Below the pieces are notes generated by a model. It saw only the letters and a list, made by a program, of their open reading frames with translations. It was not told the origin of the DNA and did not search any database. Positions 12,477-25,100 of a DNA stretch of 64,000 bases are shown piece by piece (the first letter of the stretch is position 1; every line of letters starts with the position of its first letter). The DNA is taken from positions 1,889,501 to 1,953,500 of the forward strand of contig JARUPZ010000006.1 in NCBI GenBank assembly GCA_031213475.1, written 5' to 3'. This stretch comes from Nereocystis luetkeana. Taxonomy: Eukaryota > Sar > Phaeophyceae > Laminariales > Laminariaceae. A program made the translations under genes and the position numbers.

Positions 12477-12734
12477 AACAGCCGCCGTCAGCTCCAAAAC
12501 AACAAACCAGGCACTACTCTCGGCGGAAATACAAGGACCGCTTCGTCTTTATACTAGTGTATAAACGATCCCTATATTGACCGCCACAGCGGTATGCACT
12601 TGGTACCAACGGCAACAGCAGTCAGCCAAAAACAAGACCATACCTGGTATATAATAGGAAGCCAAAACAGACACGTAACGGCTCTATCGCGCCGACTTCC
12701 TGGAAGGCTTTTTCCGCAAGAGTTTCAAGGGCTG

Positions 12735-13560
12735 CAGTTAAGTAGGGTATCCCTCTGACCGGTGATGCAATACCCGCTTGCTGCTCACCGAAGAGGTGCA
12801 AATGGGGAGTATATTTCGGGTCGTGTTGGTATTCCATGGCGTATGGGGTACCCGGGTAACAAAGTTGTTTGCTGTTTGGGTCATGATACTAGTGGAAAGT
12901 ACCTGGTCGGGTATCACTCTGACCGACAATATGTTACCCGTTTCATACTCTCAGTAGAGTTCAAACGGGGAGAGTATGATGGGACGGGGTACCAAAGTTG
13001 ATTGTTGTTTAGGTCATGATACTCGGGTAGCGTACTTGGCTCTGACCGGAAAAATAATACCCGTGTGATACTCTCATCAGAGTGCAAGCGGGGAGTATAT
13101 TTCGGGTCAGAGTGGTAGATGGCGTATGGGGTACCCGGGTACCAAAGTTGTTTGTTGTTTTGGTCATGATACTCGGGTAGCGTACTTGGCTCTGACCGGA
13201 AAAATAATACCCGTGTGATACTCTCATCAGAGTGCAAGCGGGGAGTATATTTCGGGTCAGAGTGGCAGATGGCGTATGGGGTACCCGGGTGCCAAAGTTG
13301 GATGCTGTTTTGGTCATGACGCTCGGGCAGTGTACTTCATAAAACTTCGAGGTAGTAGCATAGCAGAGTGGCAAACAATCCAAGAGGACACGGTTAGCAT
13401 GAGTTACAGTCAAGCCCCAAAAACTACAACAGCCACAGACCGGCATACGGTTCTTGTTACTCGAAACAAAAAATATGAAAAAGGGTTTCCATCAAACACG
13501 CTAAAACTATTTGGCCGGGAGTATATGTACTCCCCGTTTTGATATTCTCACCAGCGTCCA
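12735..13560. repeat. ~145-bp tandem repeat
   Basis: At least four units, marked by GGGTACC blocks at about 12845, 12986, 13128 and 13278 (spacing 141-150 bp). Each holds a GGTCATGATACTCGGGTAG segment and a TCTGACCGGAAAAATAATAC segment. The middle two units are nearly identical. A single diverged unit recurs at 58880-59020 in a Prp38 intron. Confidence 0.85.
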
Positions 13561-13620
13561 AACGAGTTTTTTTTTTGCGGCCAGAACGGTACATAGGCGG
13601 GTCGCCAATATAACCCTACT

Positions 13621-13727
13621 ATTACGGGGGACCATAGTTAATAGGACAAAATATTGTTAGTAAAAATGGTTAAATATACAGGTTTTTGTGTATACCATAG
13701 GTCCTACTAACTATGGTCCCCCGTAAC
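13621..13727. mobile_element. ATTACGGGGGACC MITE, copy 1
   Basis: About 107 bp bounded by ATTACGGGGGACCATAG and its complement. Relatives: 17904-18010, 29897-30003, 37383-37488, 48625-48756. Interior is AT-rich with TTTGGTCC/AATATTG blocks. Confidence 0.85.
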
Positions 13728-13762
13728 AAGTTTTTTTTGGTTCCAGAAGGAAATTAAGGGTT

Positions 13763-14340
13763 TCAAGTTCTGCATTTTTTCCAATCCAGTACTTTTCCTC
13801 GCCTTGTCGTCGAGATCCTCAGCTGGAGGGTGGGGCAGATCCGAAACCGCCACGGGGTGCGGGTATGCCGACAAGAGAGCCTCGATTGCTGGAGCGTCGT
13901 CGAGCTCGAACTGCAGGGGGCTGTGGGGCGTGGGAGTTCGTCGGACACATTTGTTTCGTCGGTAACCGTAGCCGCGGCGGCGGTGGTGGAGAGGGGAAGG
14001 GGGGAGGAGAGGAAGGGCCGAGGAGGGGAAGGGAGGAGGAGGGGAAGGGAGGAGGAGGAGAAGGGAGGAGGAGGCGGCGGGGGGGCGGGGGAGGGGGGGT
14101 CAACCAACTGAAACAAATGCGTACCTCTGTTGCCTTGGACAATTGGGAGTCGGGCTGTCAACAAAAACTGCTAAAAGTGTTGGCAACGTCCGAACAATAC
14201 AGATGTAAGCGGTGGCGACGGCCGCGGGGGGAGAGGGGGAACAGGCGAGGAGGGGAGGAGGCGAGATCCGGGGGGCGGGGACAGGGAGGGGGTTACCTGA
14301 AACGAACATTTACCTCTGTTGCCACTACGGGACACCTACG
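13763..14340. other. Tandemly duplicated G-rich block, possible old exon edge
   Basis: The segment near 14110-14135 (ACCTCTGTTGCC core) recurs at 14306-14325, each preceded by a purine-rich GGGAGG tract. Read on the minus strand each ends in TTTCAG, like an acceptor. A minus-strand frame at 13763-14000 is open but unrecognised. I cannot support a gene. Confidence 0.3.
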
Positions 14341-15429
14341 AAGAAAAGGAGCACTGCCTTGACCCCTTCCATAACCGACTAGGCCTGGTGATGATGATGT
14401 GTTCATATTAGCCCACGCTGAAATCCTGCCTGTGGTGACAAAAGAGTCTGTAACAAACATGCATCTCGAGGGGAGAAAACAAACACGTACGAAATAGCGC
14501 GCACGGCAGTATCATACCAGTCTGTAAGGCACACGGTACTAACGGGCTGTGGGATACCATCCCGCATCACTTGCAACCAAATAACACCAGGAACATATCC
14601 ATGGTATTATATGTACGCTCGAAAAAAACAGAGAAGGGGAAAAAAAAAAAACACACACACACACACAAACAAGAAGAGGGCTACAAAAACAAAACAGAAA
14701 GAAAGAAAGGAAACAAAAGAAAGAAGAACGAAGCAAGCATGTGCTCAGGGGGCAGGCCGAGTCCCGAGGGCAAGGTTGCTGTTCGCTGGTACGGTCAGTC
14801 CTATGACATGTCGAGCTGATGGACGAACATGAGGATGCCACAAGAAGATCAGAAGGAAGGCAAGAAGGCAAGAAGAGGGTAGAGACGAAGAGCTGACACC
14901 AAAAACAAGACAACGAGCAGTCCTATGTCCAGTTGGTGGGCCACGGACGACACAACCGACACAAAGAGAACAGAAGAGAAACGGACGAGGGGGGGGGGGG
15001 GTAAAAGCAAGCAAGCAAACAAACAAAGGTCAACAAAATCGGAATGACATGGAGAAATAGCAAAGGGTCCCGCGAATATAACAAAAATAAGGTGACGAAG
15101 CCGACGCAGAATGGCAGGGTACGGGGAGGGGGGGTACCATCGACTTGGCAGGGAATAAATAGGGCATCACAACAAACAAAAATAAAACAAATAAAACAGG
15201 GATTGCAACGCAGCACTAGGCAGTAGTCACTGGGCTTCTTTCTCAATCAGAAAGACGGCCAGTGCCAAGTTCCCTTCACTGTATTAACCGGCCTAGTTAC
15301 TGTCGCTACGCCTCCTTCAACGCGGCTCCTCTTCCCCCCCCCCCCCCCCCCCCCCGGGCCTTGATCCCGGGCATCGTCTTAAGTAGCCGCGCACTTTGTA
15401 CCCCAAGCGATCGTCGTTTAGCTACATTC
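14341..15429. other. Intergenic, no gene seen
   Basis: A-rich purine tract at 14630-14740 with a CA repeat, a G run at 14990-15001 and a C run at 15336-15356. No domain-bearing frame. Confidence 0.5.
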
Positions 15430-18240
15430 TCCTTGTTCCTCAACACGCCTGAACGACTCGCCCGACCGGTTTCTTCGGCCGGCAAGTGAAACAACGATAG
15501 GTCTCGTCCGACACAACCCATCCAGTCCTTCCTGCTCTCGCCCTCCCAAGAACGCCTCCCGCCGCCCCCCCCACTTCCCCATTAATCACTCGTTTGGGAG
15601 GTATCTCGTTACCCATACGAGTCACGCACCCCGCCAAAAGGGTCCTCCGCTTTCGCAGCGTCGTCTTGACGTTCTGACAGACAGTCTTGGCCAGTGCATC
15701 TGCGTATGAAAGCACATGGTAACCGTCGCCTGAGTTTTTTTTTTCTTCCACCCGATGCATCGGAGTATGGCGAGATGGGCCACGGTTGGGCTCCACGTGA
15801 CACGTCCCCACAGCATAGTATTCATTACCTCGGCTTTGAGCATCCGTAACTCTAGCCGGAGCGGTGCGGCGGGCTGGTCGTACAGTCAGTGGCACCCTAT
15901 ACATCATCTAAAACGTAGGTCGGCCATTAGCACACGCCCGTTGATCTCGGCCGTAAGTTGCCCCAAGGTGATACGTTTCAACACACCTGGCCGACTGCTT
16001 TAGTAACGAAAATGACCCTGTCCACAAGTTTCCGTCATCAGGCTTCCGAAACTGTCAATCCGAGCGAACCACACACCGCAACGATATCTGCCATCATCTT
16101 CGCAAGGCTGTTCCTCGATCTGGAAAAATATTGCATCATCTTCGTCTTCATACCGCATTCCCCCGATCGCGTCACAGTCTCCTGGTGTTTACCTCGCCCT
16201 TTCTCTCCGGCCTCCCTCTCTTCTCATCCTTCCACCTTGACGAACACCATACCCTTCACCACACGCAGTACGGCAGTAAATAACACGTATGAACAACAAT
16301 GGTGCGAGCACGCATCCTTGCCGTAGGCCCTGCCCCACGACGAACCGGTCTGAACATTCACCATCGTCCGTCCGGATGCGCGCACGCACTCCATCGCGGA
16401 AGTGGCGAATGATCGCGAGAACATCCTTGGCGGTACGCCGAACCGGGTGGGCACGGGTCCCCAAGAGAGACCTGCCGACTGAATCGCGCGTATGCCTTGG
16501 CGAGGTCGGCGAAACGCACGCCAAGGGAGGTGCTCTTCTTTCGCGCCAAACTGGTGGAAGTCGTACAACCACGGAGAATCACATCGATCGTCGACCGTTG
16601 CGGTTCTGAAGCCGGACTGCTCCTCTCGTAAGATATCACCCCGTGTTTGCAGTACTTACAGAAGAGTATGGCGGTTACCTTAAGGGGGACCTTGCCAGCG
16701 TGTGCCACGAGCAAGAAGCCTCGATAGTTACCGCGCTCTTTTCCGTCGTTCTTCTTACGCAGGCAGCGCTATGATCGTGGCATATTTTTTCCAACTCCTG
16801 CTGCACACCCCCGCCCTGCCGCATGGCGACCACAATGGCGTGGAACTGTTCTACAGTGGCATACCGCGGTTACCATCGCGATCTCCATCTAAGGCGAGCT
16901 TGAGCCGTTCATCGGGGAGCTCGCCGGGTCCAAACAGCCTTTCCGGTTTGACGTGCTCTCGATGGTTTCCTCTTCCTGAAAGATCAAAGGGGAACTCCTC
17001 GAGAGGTGTGCACGGGGGCCATAGCTTGAGCTCTTCAACGACTTTCGGGTCGAGCGCTGGCGACGTAGTGTTGAGCGAATACCTGATCCGCTGTCACCCA
17101 CCGATCGCGAACGAGCCCAAAGCTATAACGCAAAGTGCCCTTTGCTTCCTTGATGTATAGAGAGCTGCACGATTCCTTCCCCTCAAAACCCACCCCCTTG
17201 ACGTGCTTGCAGAATCCACATTCGCCGCCATCTTTTTTTATGCGCGCCTCAAGTTGACCGGCGAATTCTTCGAAGAATCTCCGCACAGCCGTAAGCCGTT
17301 TCCCGGCTGCTTTCAGGGGCTCCCTGAGGTTGCTGTTGCCTGGATCGGCGCGCAGTACCTCGCTCGCGGCTTCCCTTCCCACCCACGCCGCAAGCATTTC
17401 CACCGTCGTATCCACACCACCACGCCGCCGCCGGTCCTCGACTGCGCTTCGCACGCGGCCCGATGTTAGCGGCAGCCGACAGCATCGCTTCAGCAAACAC
17501 CGTTGCCACACCATCCACGTCCGTGCCAGGCGGTAGGGCTGTGAACCTCCCGGCGACGGCTCTCCGTAGTTGGGTTTTTTTTTTCCATCTGTTGTTAGAG
17601 GCGCGATAGTCCGTCCGCGCTTCATCCCCTTCATCTCTCGCTTGGGGCGGTCAGGGGCAAATCGTCCCAAGAGGCCGGATGTCTGTCGGCTGTGACCAGG
17701 TTGCGATCTGATTCAGATTTTTCACTAGAGGAGGTCGACGCACAGTGACGTTTTGTACGAGTCGTCTGTCTGGGTTGCCGCGCGAGGAAAAAAATGAGGA
17801 GATATGAAGCGACCTTTCCACACACGATTTTGACTTTGGAGAAGGTGTAGTGAGATTCCACACTTGGCACGAGCAAGTTGGTTTTCTGCTGAGAACGCCA
17901 GTGTTACTGGGGGCCATAGTTGATAGAACCTATGGTATACATAGAAACCTATATATTTAACCATTTTTTACTAACAACATTTGGTCCTGTTAACTATGGT
18001 CCCCCGTAATAGACGCCGTCCGTTGTCATTAGTTGATAGCGTATCCCGCCCGTATGCATCCCGCACCTTGACATCGACTCAATCCTCCCTCCCCTGCGGC
18101 AGTGCGAGCGTTAGCATCCATCATGACAAGCAGGTGCTCTCCCTTAGGCACTTCAGTAAACCGTGCTGTCTGGTGTGTGGCCCAAAAACGGCCTATGTCG
18201 CGGACTGATCTCGTGACTATAGGTCGGAGCGTGCGCAAAC
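15430..18240 (-). mobile_element. Decayed LINE (non-LTR retrotransposon)
   Basis: Minus-strand pieces appear in the usual LINE order. An endonuclease-like piece at 18029-18238 reads EVPKGEHLLVMMDANART (the DxNA-type core of EEP nucleases). Linker coding follows at 17035-17880. Reverse-transcriptase pieces at 16190-16715 include [13 protein letters not shown], where the usual FxDLxKAYDxVxR pattern has lost its Asp, and [19 protein letters not shown]-terminal piece at 15440-15850 has TTLRKRRTLLAGCVTRMGNE, a pattern common after LINE RT domains. Several frame changes and stops show it is dead. A MITE at 17904-18010 splits it. No poly-C tail is visible, so it may be a different LINE family from the fragments elsewhere. 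Confidence 0.85.
17904..18010. mobile_element. ATTACGGGGGACC MITE, copy 2, inserted in LINE
   Basis: 107 bp with TTACTGGGGGCCATAG and TATGGTCCCCCGTAAT ends, lying between the endonuclease-like and linker parts of the LINE, so it is younger than that LINE copy. Confidence 0.85.
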
Positions 18241-18527
18241 CACAAAATAAATCCCCTTCGATTTTCCCCTAAAGTTTAGTCGCCCCTTCCTGAGTCGAGC
18301 ACTGACGTGCTGCACCGCCAGCCCACCCTTCTCGACATGCTGCAACATCGACTCCTTGCTGGCTAGCCCTACTCCGTGTTGATCCTTGGGCTACGAACCA
18401 CCCCGGTAGTACACAGAGAAACCGGCTGCAGTGAACCCATCCTGCCCACCCCGTCTCGCCTCCTGCAATCCAACAATACCACTGTGGCCGCGCCTGCGAC
18501 TTCCATGATCTCCCTCGGCATGGTCAA
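18241..18527. other. No feature seen
   Basis: Moderate-GC sequence without a recognisable exon or repeat. The NO66 C-terminal exon, if it exists in this window, could lie between here and 19116. Confidence 0.4.
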
Positions 18528-18663
18528 GACCACTCTAGCCGTTAACGGCCAGAGTACGGGCGTTGAATGCGCTCAAGGTCAAGTGAAGATTCGATAGGGT
18601 GAGTTGACCGTGGGCACAGTCAAGGTCCGTACTCTGGCCGCCGACGGCAAGAACGGTCTTGGC
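18528..18663. repeat. Imperfect hairpin with about 62-bp arms
   Basis: The left arm (18528-18591) and the complement of the right arm (18601-18663) align along nearly their whole length, with cores AACGGCCAGAGTACGG and GGCGGCCAGAGTACGG. The loop is about 10 bp. Both arms are open and give similar peptides when each is read outward-to-inward: LAVNGQSTGVECAQGQ and LAVGGQSTDLDCAHGQ. Confidence 0.7.
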
Positions 18664-19116
18664 CAGGCTGCCGAGGAGACTATGGAGGTCTGCAGGCAGA
18701 AGGCAGTGTGGTATTTGTTGGATTGCAGGAAGACGGAGCCCCATCGTTGCGGCAGGCCTGAAAGGTCCGCGATTATTGGGGTGCAACCCCCGTCAGCGTG
18801 ACCACGCCAGCGTACCACGGGCAAGGCGGTACGCAGACGAGGTCAGCGCCCCGCATATACCAGGTGCCGGTGCCAGGCCCGAGGTACGCGGTGCCGGTAC
18901 CTTCCTCCGGTCGGATCGAGAAGGCCAAGGAGGAGGGGGAGGAGGAGGTGGGTAGCTTGGAGTCTGATCGGGCCTGATTGGCTTGGGGTCGGTTACATTT
19001 GCCTCGTACACAGTGACTCCCGAAGCCTCTACTCGAATAAATAGAAATTTCAAAGCTACGTACCCTCCTCACCATACCGATAGGTGCGCAGACTCTAGTG
19101 TAATTTTTGCTCAAAC

Positions 19117-22100
19117 CTGAGAGCGTTGCCATGGTGCACGCGCGCATTGTCCATACAGTGGTAGACCACGGCTTCTCCGTCTTCGAGTACCAGCCGCGCA
19201 CAGCCTCCTCTCGCCAGGCGCAGCTGGAACAGCGAGATGGGGGGAGGGGGAGGGGGGGGATACTCATGTCATACATGGCCGTAGTCGTGCGACCATAGAT
19301 AGACCCTCGCATCCCTACAATGCCGGGACGGAGAGAGCACGTCGGGTTTTCACGGACCAGGCAGACACCACCTTTGGGAAAGAGGCGTGTTGTTGACAAA
19401 ACAGCACAACCCCCCCCCCCCCCAGCGAATACCTTCCGCATACGTATGAATACCAGGTATGTGATACGTTAAAAGCGTTTGTTTTTTTAACACCACAGCG
19501 GAACTTAATACGGAGTAAATACCAGCGGCGCATACAATTCGATCTGTAGAAGTGGCTACCATACGTATCACAATAACTACTTTTTCCTGCGTGCGACCAA
19601 CCCCACCTTGGTAAGCGGCGTTATCGACGCGTCCCCCCTCTGCATCACCGAACACGCCTCCTCCGCCTCCTCCAGCACCGGCGGCAGGCGGTCCGAGATG
19701 TACCTTCGACGCGCAAAGCACGTTCGTTCGTTCGTTCGTTCGTTCGTCGCGGCGGCGGGGGGTGAGGGGGAGGGAAGGAAGAAGCAGAGCTTACGAGATT
19801 TTCACGCCTCGGACACTATATATAATCCATTCCCACGTCATGATCTGCCAGGTACATATTTCAAGGCAGATAGATGTATTACCGATCGTGTTGTATCTAT
19901 GAATCTACTACTGCACCGACACTACGTAGTATCCCGAATAATCTGCCCGGATCTCTAGCGCACGCCTCGTGGGTCGGATCCGCACTATGCAGATCCTGCA
20001 CGACCTCGCCACTCGCAACGGTAGGCGAGGGACTAGATCATCTACTGTACACACATGGTCTTGCTTACAGCAGGTCGCGGTCTGTCCGAGCTGCGCACTA
20101 TTTCGACACGCTTGCCATGTACACGTGTGGTTGACGCACACTGTGTGCGAGAAAACAGCAACAATAACAAAAAAAAATCATGCAGACCTAAAGCATTGGT
20201 TGATCAACCATTGGGGTTGGGGTTAGGGTTTTACAGCTATGTGTACCTCCGTATCGTTCACAGCATCTGTCAAACCGTCAACCATTTTTCTCGAACAAGT
20301 GGTAGCTTAAGACGACTTTTGCCCTCGAGGGAAGGATCAGGGGGGGGGGCGGGAAGGAATTTGTCGAGGCTTGAACAAAAAAAAAGCAGCATCGTTTCGT
20401 TTTTCATGATGTCATTCTTATGGAGTGAAACCCTAAAAAGGCGTTTTGAAGTCCTTAAGGGGTTTGCCATATGTACCTATACCAGGTACACCCCATTTTG
20501 CGATCCAGGCGTCGCGGCCAGAGCTATAGTATGCCAACGCGTGGTCGTATCAATTGCCAAAAGGGGGCACGCGGCAGTATGCCAACTGTAAAATCATACC
20601 AATCTGAGCTGATAATGTAAGGGCCGTTGGGGTATAAGGCAGAAAATGTAAGGACCGTTGAGGGTATAAGGCGGAAACGTAAGGACCGTTGAGGATATAA
20701 AGCGGATATGTAAGGACTGTTGGGGCTATGAGGTGGAAATGGAAGGACCGTTGGGGTATAAAGCGGACATGGAAGGGGACCGTTGGGGTGTGAAGCGGAC
20801 ATATGAGGGGACCGTTGGGGTGTAACGCGGAAATGTAAGGGGACCGTTGGGGTGTGAAGCGGAAATGTAAGGGGACCGTTGGGGTGTAACGCGGAAATGT
20901 AAGGGTACCATCGAGGAATAGATAGGAAGACCAAATATGTCCCTACGTTTCCGCTCCGAGCGGTACCGAAATAAGACCGTTGTGAGATCCCCCCGCGTTG
21001 CAGCCCAGGCACGGAAATAAGACCGTTGAGTTTGCACAGGCGTAATGCGATCGTTTTTTCAACGGTCCACTTCTCGAGAACGGGAAGGTTGCCAGAACAC
21101 CGAACAACACGGTGTTTTTCGGAAAACATTTGGAGAAGAGCCTACCGAAAATCTACTGTTCGGCTTCAGCACCCTCACCGCTGTCCACAAAATTCTCACA
21201 AAAACGCTCAAAAACGATCGTGCACCCTCCTTACGGTAGTCCACGCAAGAAACGCACACGAAAACACCTAAATACAAAACACTCCACTACGGAAAAGGAG
21301 GAGAATAGATCACTCAATCAATTCGTACGAATAGCGGTGCCCGAAAGAAACGGAAGGGCAAAAAGGGAGGGGGGGGGAAGGGGGGGGGGGGGGGTGTACT
21401 CGATAGGAGAGATGTACTCGATCTCATGCATGGTCGAAGTCGTATGACCATAGACCCTCGCATCCCCGCAATGTCGGGACGGAGCATGTCGGGTTTTCAC
21501 CGACCAGGCAGACATTGCTTGCACCAAGCGCGAAGCGCCGTGAGGTGTCCGGCGAGTCGCATGAAGGGGGAGCTGCATCTTACTACAGTAAGAACCGCTT
21601 GTGAGGCCGACTTGCATATGGATGACAGCTTCAATCAGTGAGTTCAATTTCCGGTGTAGCCACTTCTAGAGACAGCAATGGAAGTACTATGTAATGCCTC
21701 TTGGGTTCCTTACCATAAACACTACGTGATACGACCAACTCATTCCCTTGTGCGGAGTACAGGTTCTTTACCTCGCACAAAAAATCTAACTCGACAACCA
21801 GCTGTGGGCGACCGCCACAAGAAAAAAAAAAAAACAGTACCCGGGTTGTCTAGCTCACGCGGTGAGCGGCATGTTTTCCAGTGTCGTTGCCAACCGACGC
21901 CAACCCAACCTTTATATATATATATATATATATATAATACGGGGGGGGAGGGGGGCATTCACAGGTCGGTGGCGGGGCACGCAGCAGCTCCAGCGCCTCC
22001 TCCACTACGCGTACAACTCCCAGGTGCTTCCTCAACAGCAAAATTATGAACGTACCAGCGCCCGAAAGAGAACAGCGGCGGGGAAGCTTGATCCGCGGGG

Positions 22101-25100
22101 GAGAGGGGGGGGGGAAGAGCGTAAAATCTCCTTTGTTGCGTGTAGTCGTCATTCAACCATTGATGATGCATCCCTTTCGAGACGCAGCACCGTTCTTGCT
22201 CCTGACGTAGAGACACCTCCAAGGTTTCACGCGCTCCCCATGTATTTTTTTTTCCGTGTACGACGTGTCATGTATTTAGATAATTAGTTAATTTTCTGCT
22301 ATCAGTTTCGATCTTTAGTGGCGACCATCTTTTTTTTTTTTTTTTTTTTCTCATCCCATTTATTATCTTCGCACATCTTCTTCTCTCTCTCCTTCCAACT
22401 CGTAACTCAGATCCGGGGTCACATATCAGGCTCTTCTCCCCCCTTCCCGCTACGGTACGTGCCTTCATTTTTATCGCGAGAAGATTTCAGCCTTTTCTTC
22501 CCTCGTCGACTCGCATCGAATTGTGCCTACCCACGCCGCAAGGCGCTCTCAACCCTCTCATCTGCCAGGATGGCGATCGTTTCTTCGCTATCGTCTAGCA
22601 GTACCAGCAAAAAAAAAAACTTTCTCCATGCCACACCCGTCTATTTTTCACATCTCCTCTTGTAACACATCCCGTTCCTCCTCGTACAATCCACCTTTTT
22701 TTCCCACAGTGTGAGCCCTGCTTTCTTTAGCTTTGCCACAAGCGAACGCACACACATCTGCGCGGAAGGGGATGGGAGGTCATTAACGGGGCAAGGGGTA
22801 CGGGAAACTATTTCCCCATCTGATCAGAGGCGGCATCCAGCAGCTCCAGCGCCTCCTCTACTACCACTCCCAGGTGCTTCCTTAATAAAAAAAAAAAACT
22901 GGTGCCTGGAAGGGAATAAGAGGCGGGTTAAAGGACCGGGGATAGGGGATACCTTTTTCCCATCTGGTCGGAGGCGGCGTCCAGAAGCTCCAACGCCTCC
23001 TCCATTACAACTCCTAGGTGCTTCCTCATCCGCATCTTGAAGGCTTCCCTCCGTCGGTCCTCCGCCTGGGGTTTGCATGGAGGCCAGAAGGCGTCGCGGC
23101 GTGACGGCAAGAAAGGTTGATTGACGTCGTGGCGCGGGAAAAAAAGAAGAAGTGACGACACTCGAGGGCCGGCCGTATCAGCCGTAGACTGAGAGCGCGG
23201 CCACGTGCTCAAGCGCGATGACCATTGCCAATAGCACCATGCCATCAAGCTCCACGCATGCCATACAACCTCTTCAAAACGCATTTCCGACGGTTTTGAT
23301 TGTGCCGAAATCGCAATATGGACTCGTACGTAGTCACCCCCCCCCCCCCCTCTGTAGTCCCACGATGATACGCACATCACAGCTCTAAATAGCAATACCG
23401 AACAAGGAAAAAAATCCAAAAGCACACACTGGCTCAAACCGAACGACTCGACATTTTTCAAGAGTCGGAAGCCTGTTCCTGGTTGATTTGCATGCGCACG
23501 TTCTTCTACGACCCCCTCCTGTCAGCCCCATTCTAACGGACGGTGTTTTTTTACCTCGACTTGTTGTCCCGACACATATTTGTTCTTCGTTTTTTTTTTT
23601 TTCATTCTTTCCGCCAGATATCTGATTCCGAAAGAAGTGGTAAAAAGTCTGGTTTGTCCCGCAACACCATCTCCGCTGAGTCGCAACTGTCACTGTAGTA
23701 TGCACCATCAGAGAGGAAGAAGCGAACGGGTTCTTGTGTTTCGTACCTCGTCGCTATGAACCACACCCATGTAGTCTAGGTAGTCCCGGGGAAGCCCGCT
23801 GCGCAGCCCCCGGTTGCTTTGGATCGCGCTTGCCAACGCCTGGGGCACCAACCCCTCCATAAGGTCCGCCCAGCTGGACGATACGAGATACGATAAGATA
23901 AGATAAGATAAGGTGAGACGGTAGGATGATACATTGAAGCACGAGACTACAACGAGACCAGGGAGGGCGAGAAGAGACAAGACAAGATATCATAAGAGAA
24001 GATGACGCGAGCATAGATAACATTCGGTAGATACTCAAATACCATATAAAGCAACACGAATTATATCGTTATTAGATGAAATAAAATAAGTCATGACGAC
24101 ATATACCTGGCATGAGAGTAAAATAAGAGAGCATATTATGCGATAAGACAAGATAATGTTAGGACCAGACCGTGTGTGCCATCAGCATCGAACTCAGGCG
24201 AGAAAACATAAGATAAGATGGCATAGCATGGGGTAACAGGAGATACGATGCGTGCCATCAGCGGCAAAATTGCACGCTGTGGCAAGGGCGGCGGCGGCAA
24301 CCCCCTCCCCCTCCCCACCCCTCCTCTCCCAACAAAACCTCCAACACCCCCCCCCCCGCGCCGTCCCACGAAACAGCCAACTACAAAAATCAAACCCACG
24401 CATTTCCTCCCTCTTCTTCGACACGGAATGACATCCCCCGGTCCGAAAAGCCTTCCAAACCATTAGATGTACCCGCGCAAGGTCAACCGCGTTTGTGCGC
24501 GATTGAAAAGGTTGAACGCATGGGACATATTACCTACAGAATATCGCTTCCCACGACATGATCTAGATAGAGCATATAGGTAGATTCCTGAACTCTATGA
24601 TCTACTTGCAGATGTTGCCAGCTTATTATTGTTACATTATTATCCGCATCAACCTGTAGAACATGTTTCCCGAGGTTGGATCTGTATTGTACAGGTTCTC
24701 TACAGCACCTCAGGAAGGAAGATTAGGATCTACTGTGGACGATCTACTGCCCAACGTGTGAAAAATAAAAGTCGTGAGAGGGTCATCTCTCTCACCAGTT
24801 GCCCTGCATGGCGGACACGGTGATGTGGAGCGAAGCTTCGTCTCCCACGGTCTCGGCCTGGTGCGCCCAGCCCCTGCGCACCAAACAGCGGGTTTGAGTC
24901 GCGTGAGATTTTTCGGATTTTGCTTTGGATTGGAAAACAAAGCGGTTGAATGGAAAACGAATCGATCGGAATAATAACGAAACCGTTGGTCCCTTAAGGG
25001 CTGCACCCCTTTTGGGGGGTGGCTACTACTGGAAATTAGTGTGGGACATTTTTTTTTCAGAGGCGTAAGGGTTGAGACTGAAATAGCAAAAAAATGAGAC

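Noticed and set aside
18535-18786. Minus-strand frame (LPADLHSLLGSLAKTVLA) as the NO66 C-terminal exon
   Set aside because: Position fits, but no convincing acceptor in phase 2 and only vague resemblance to the expected winged-helix end.
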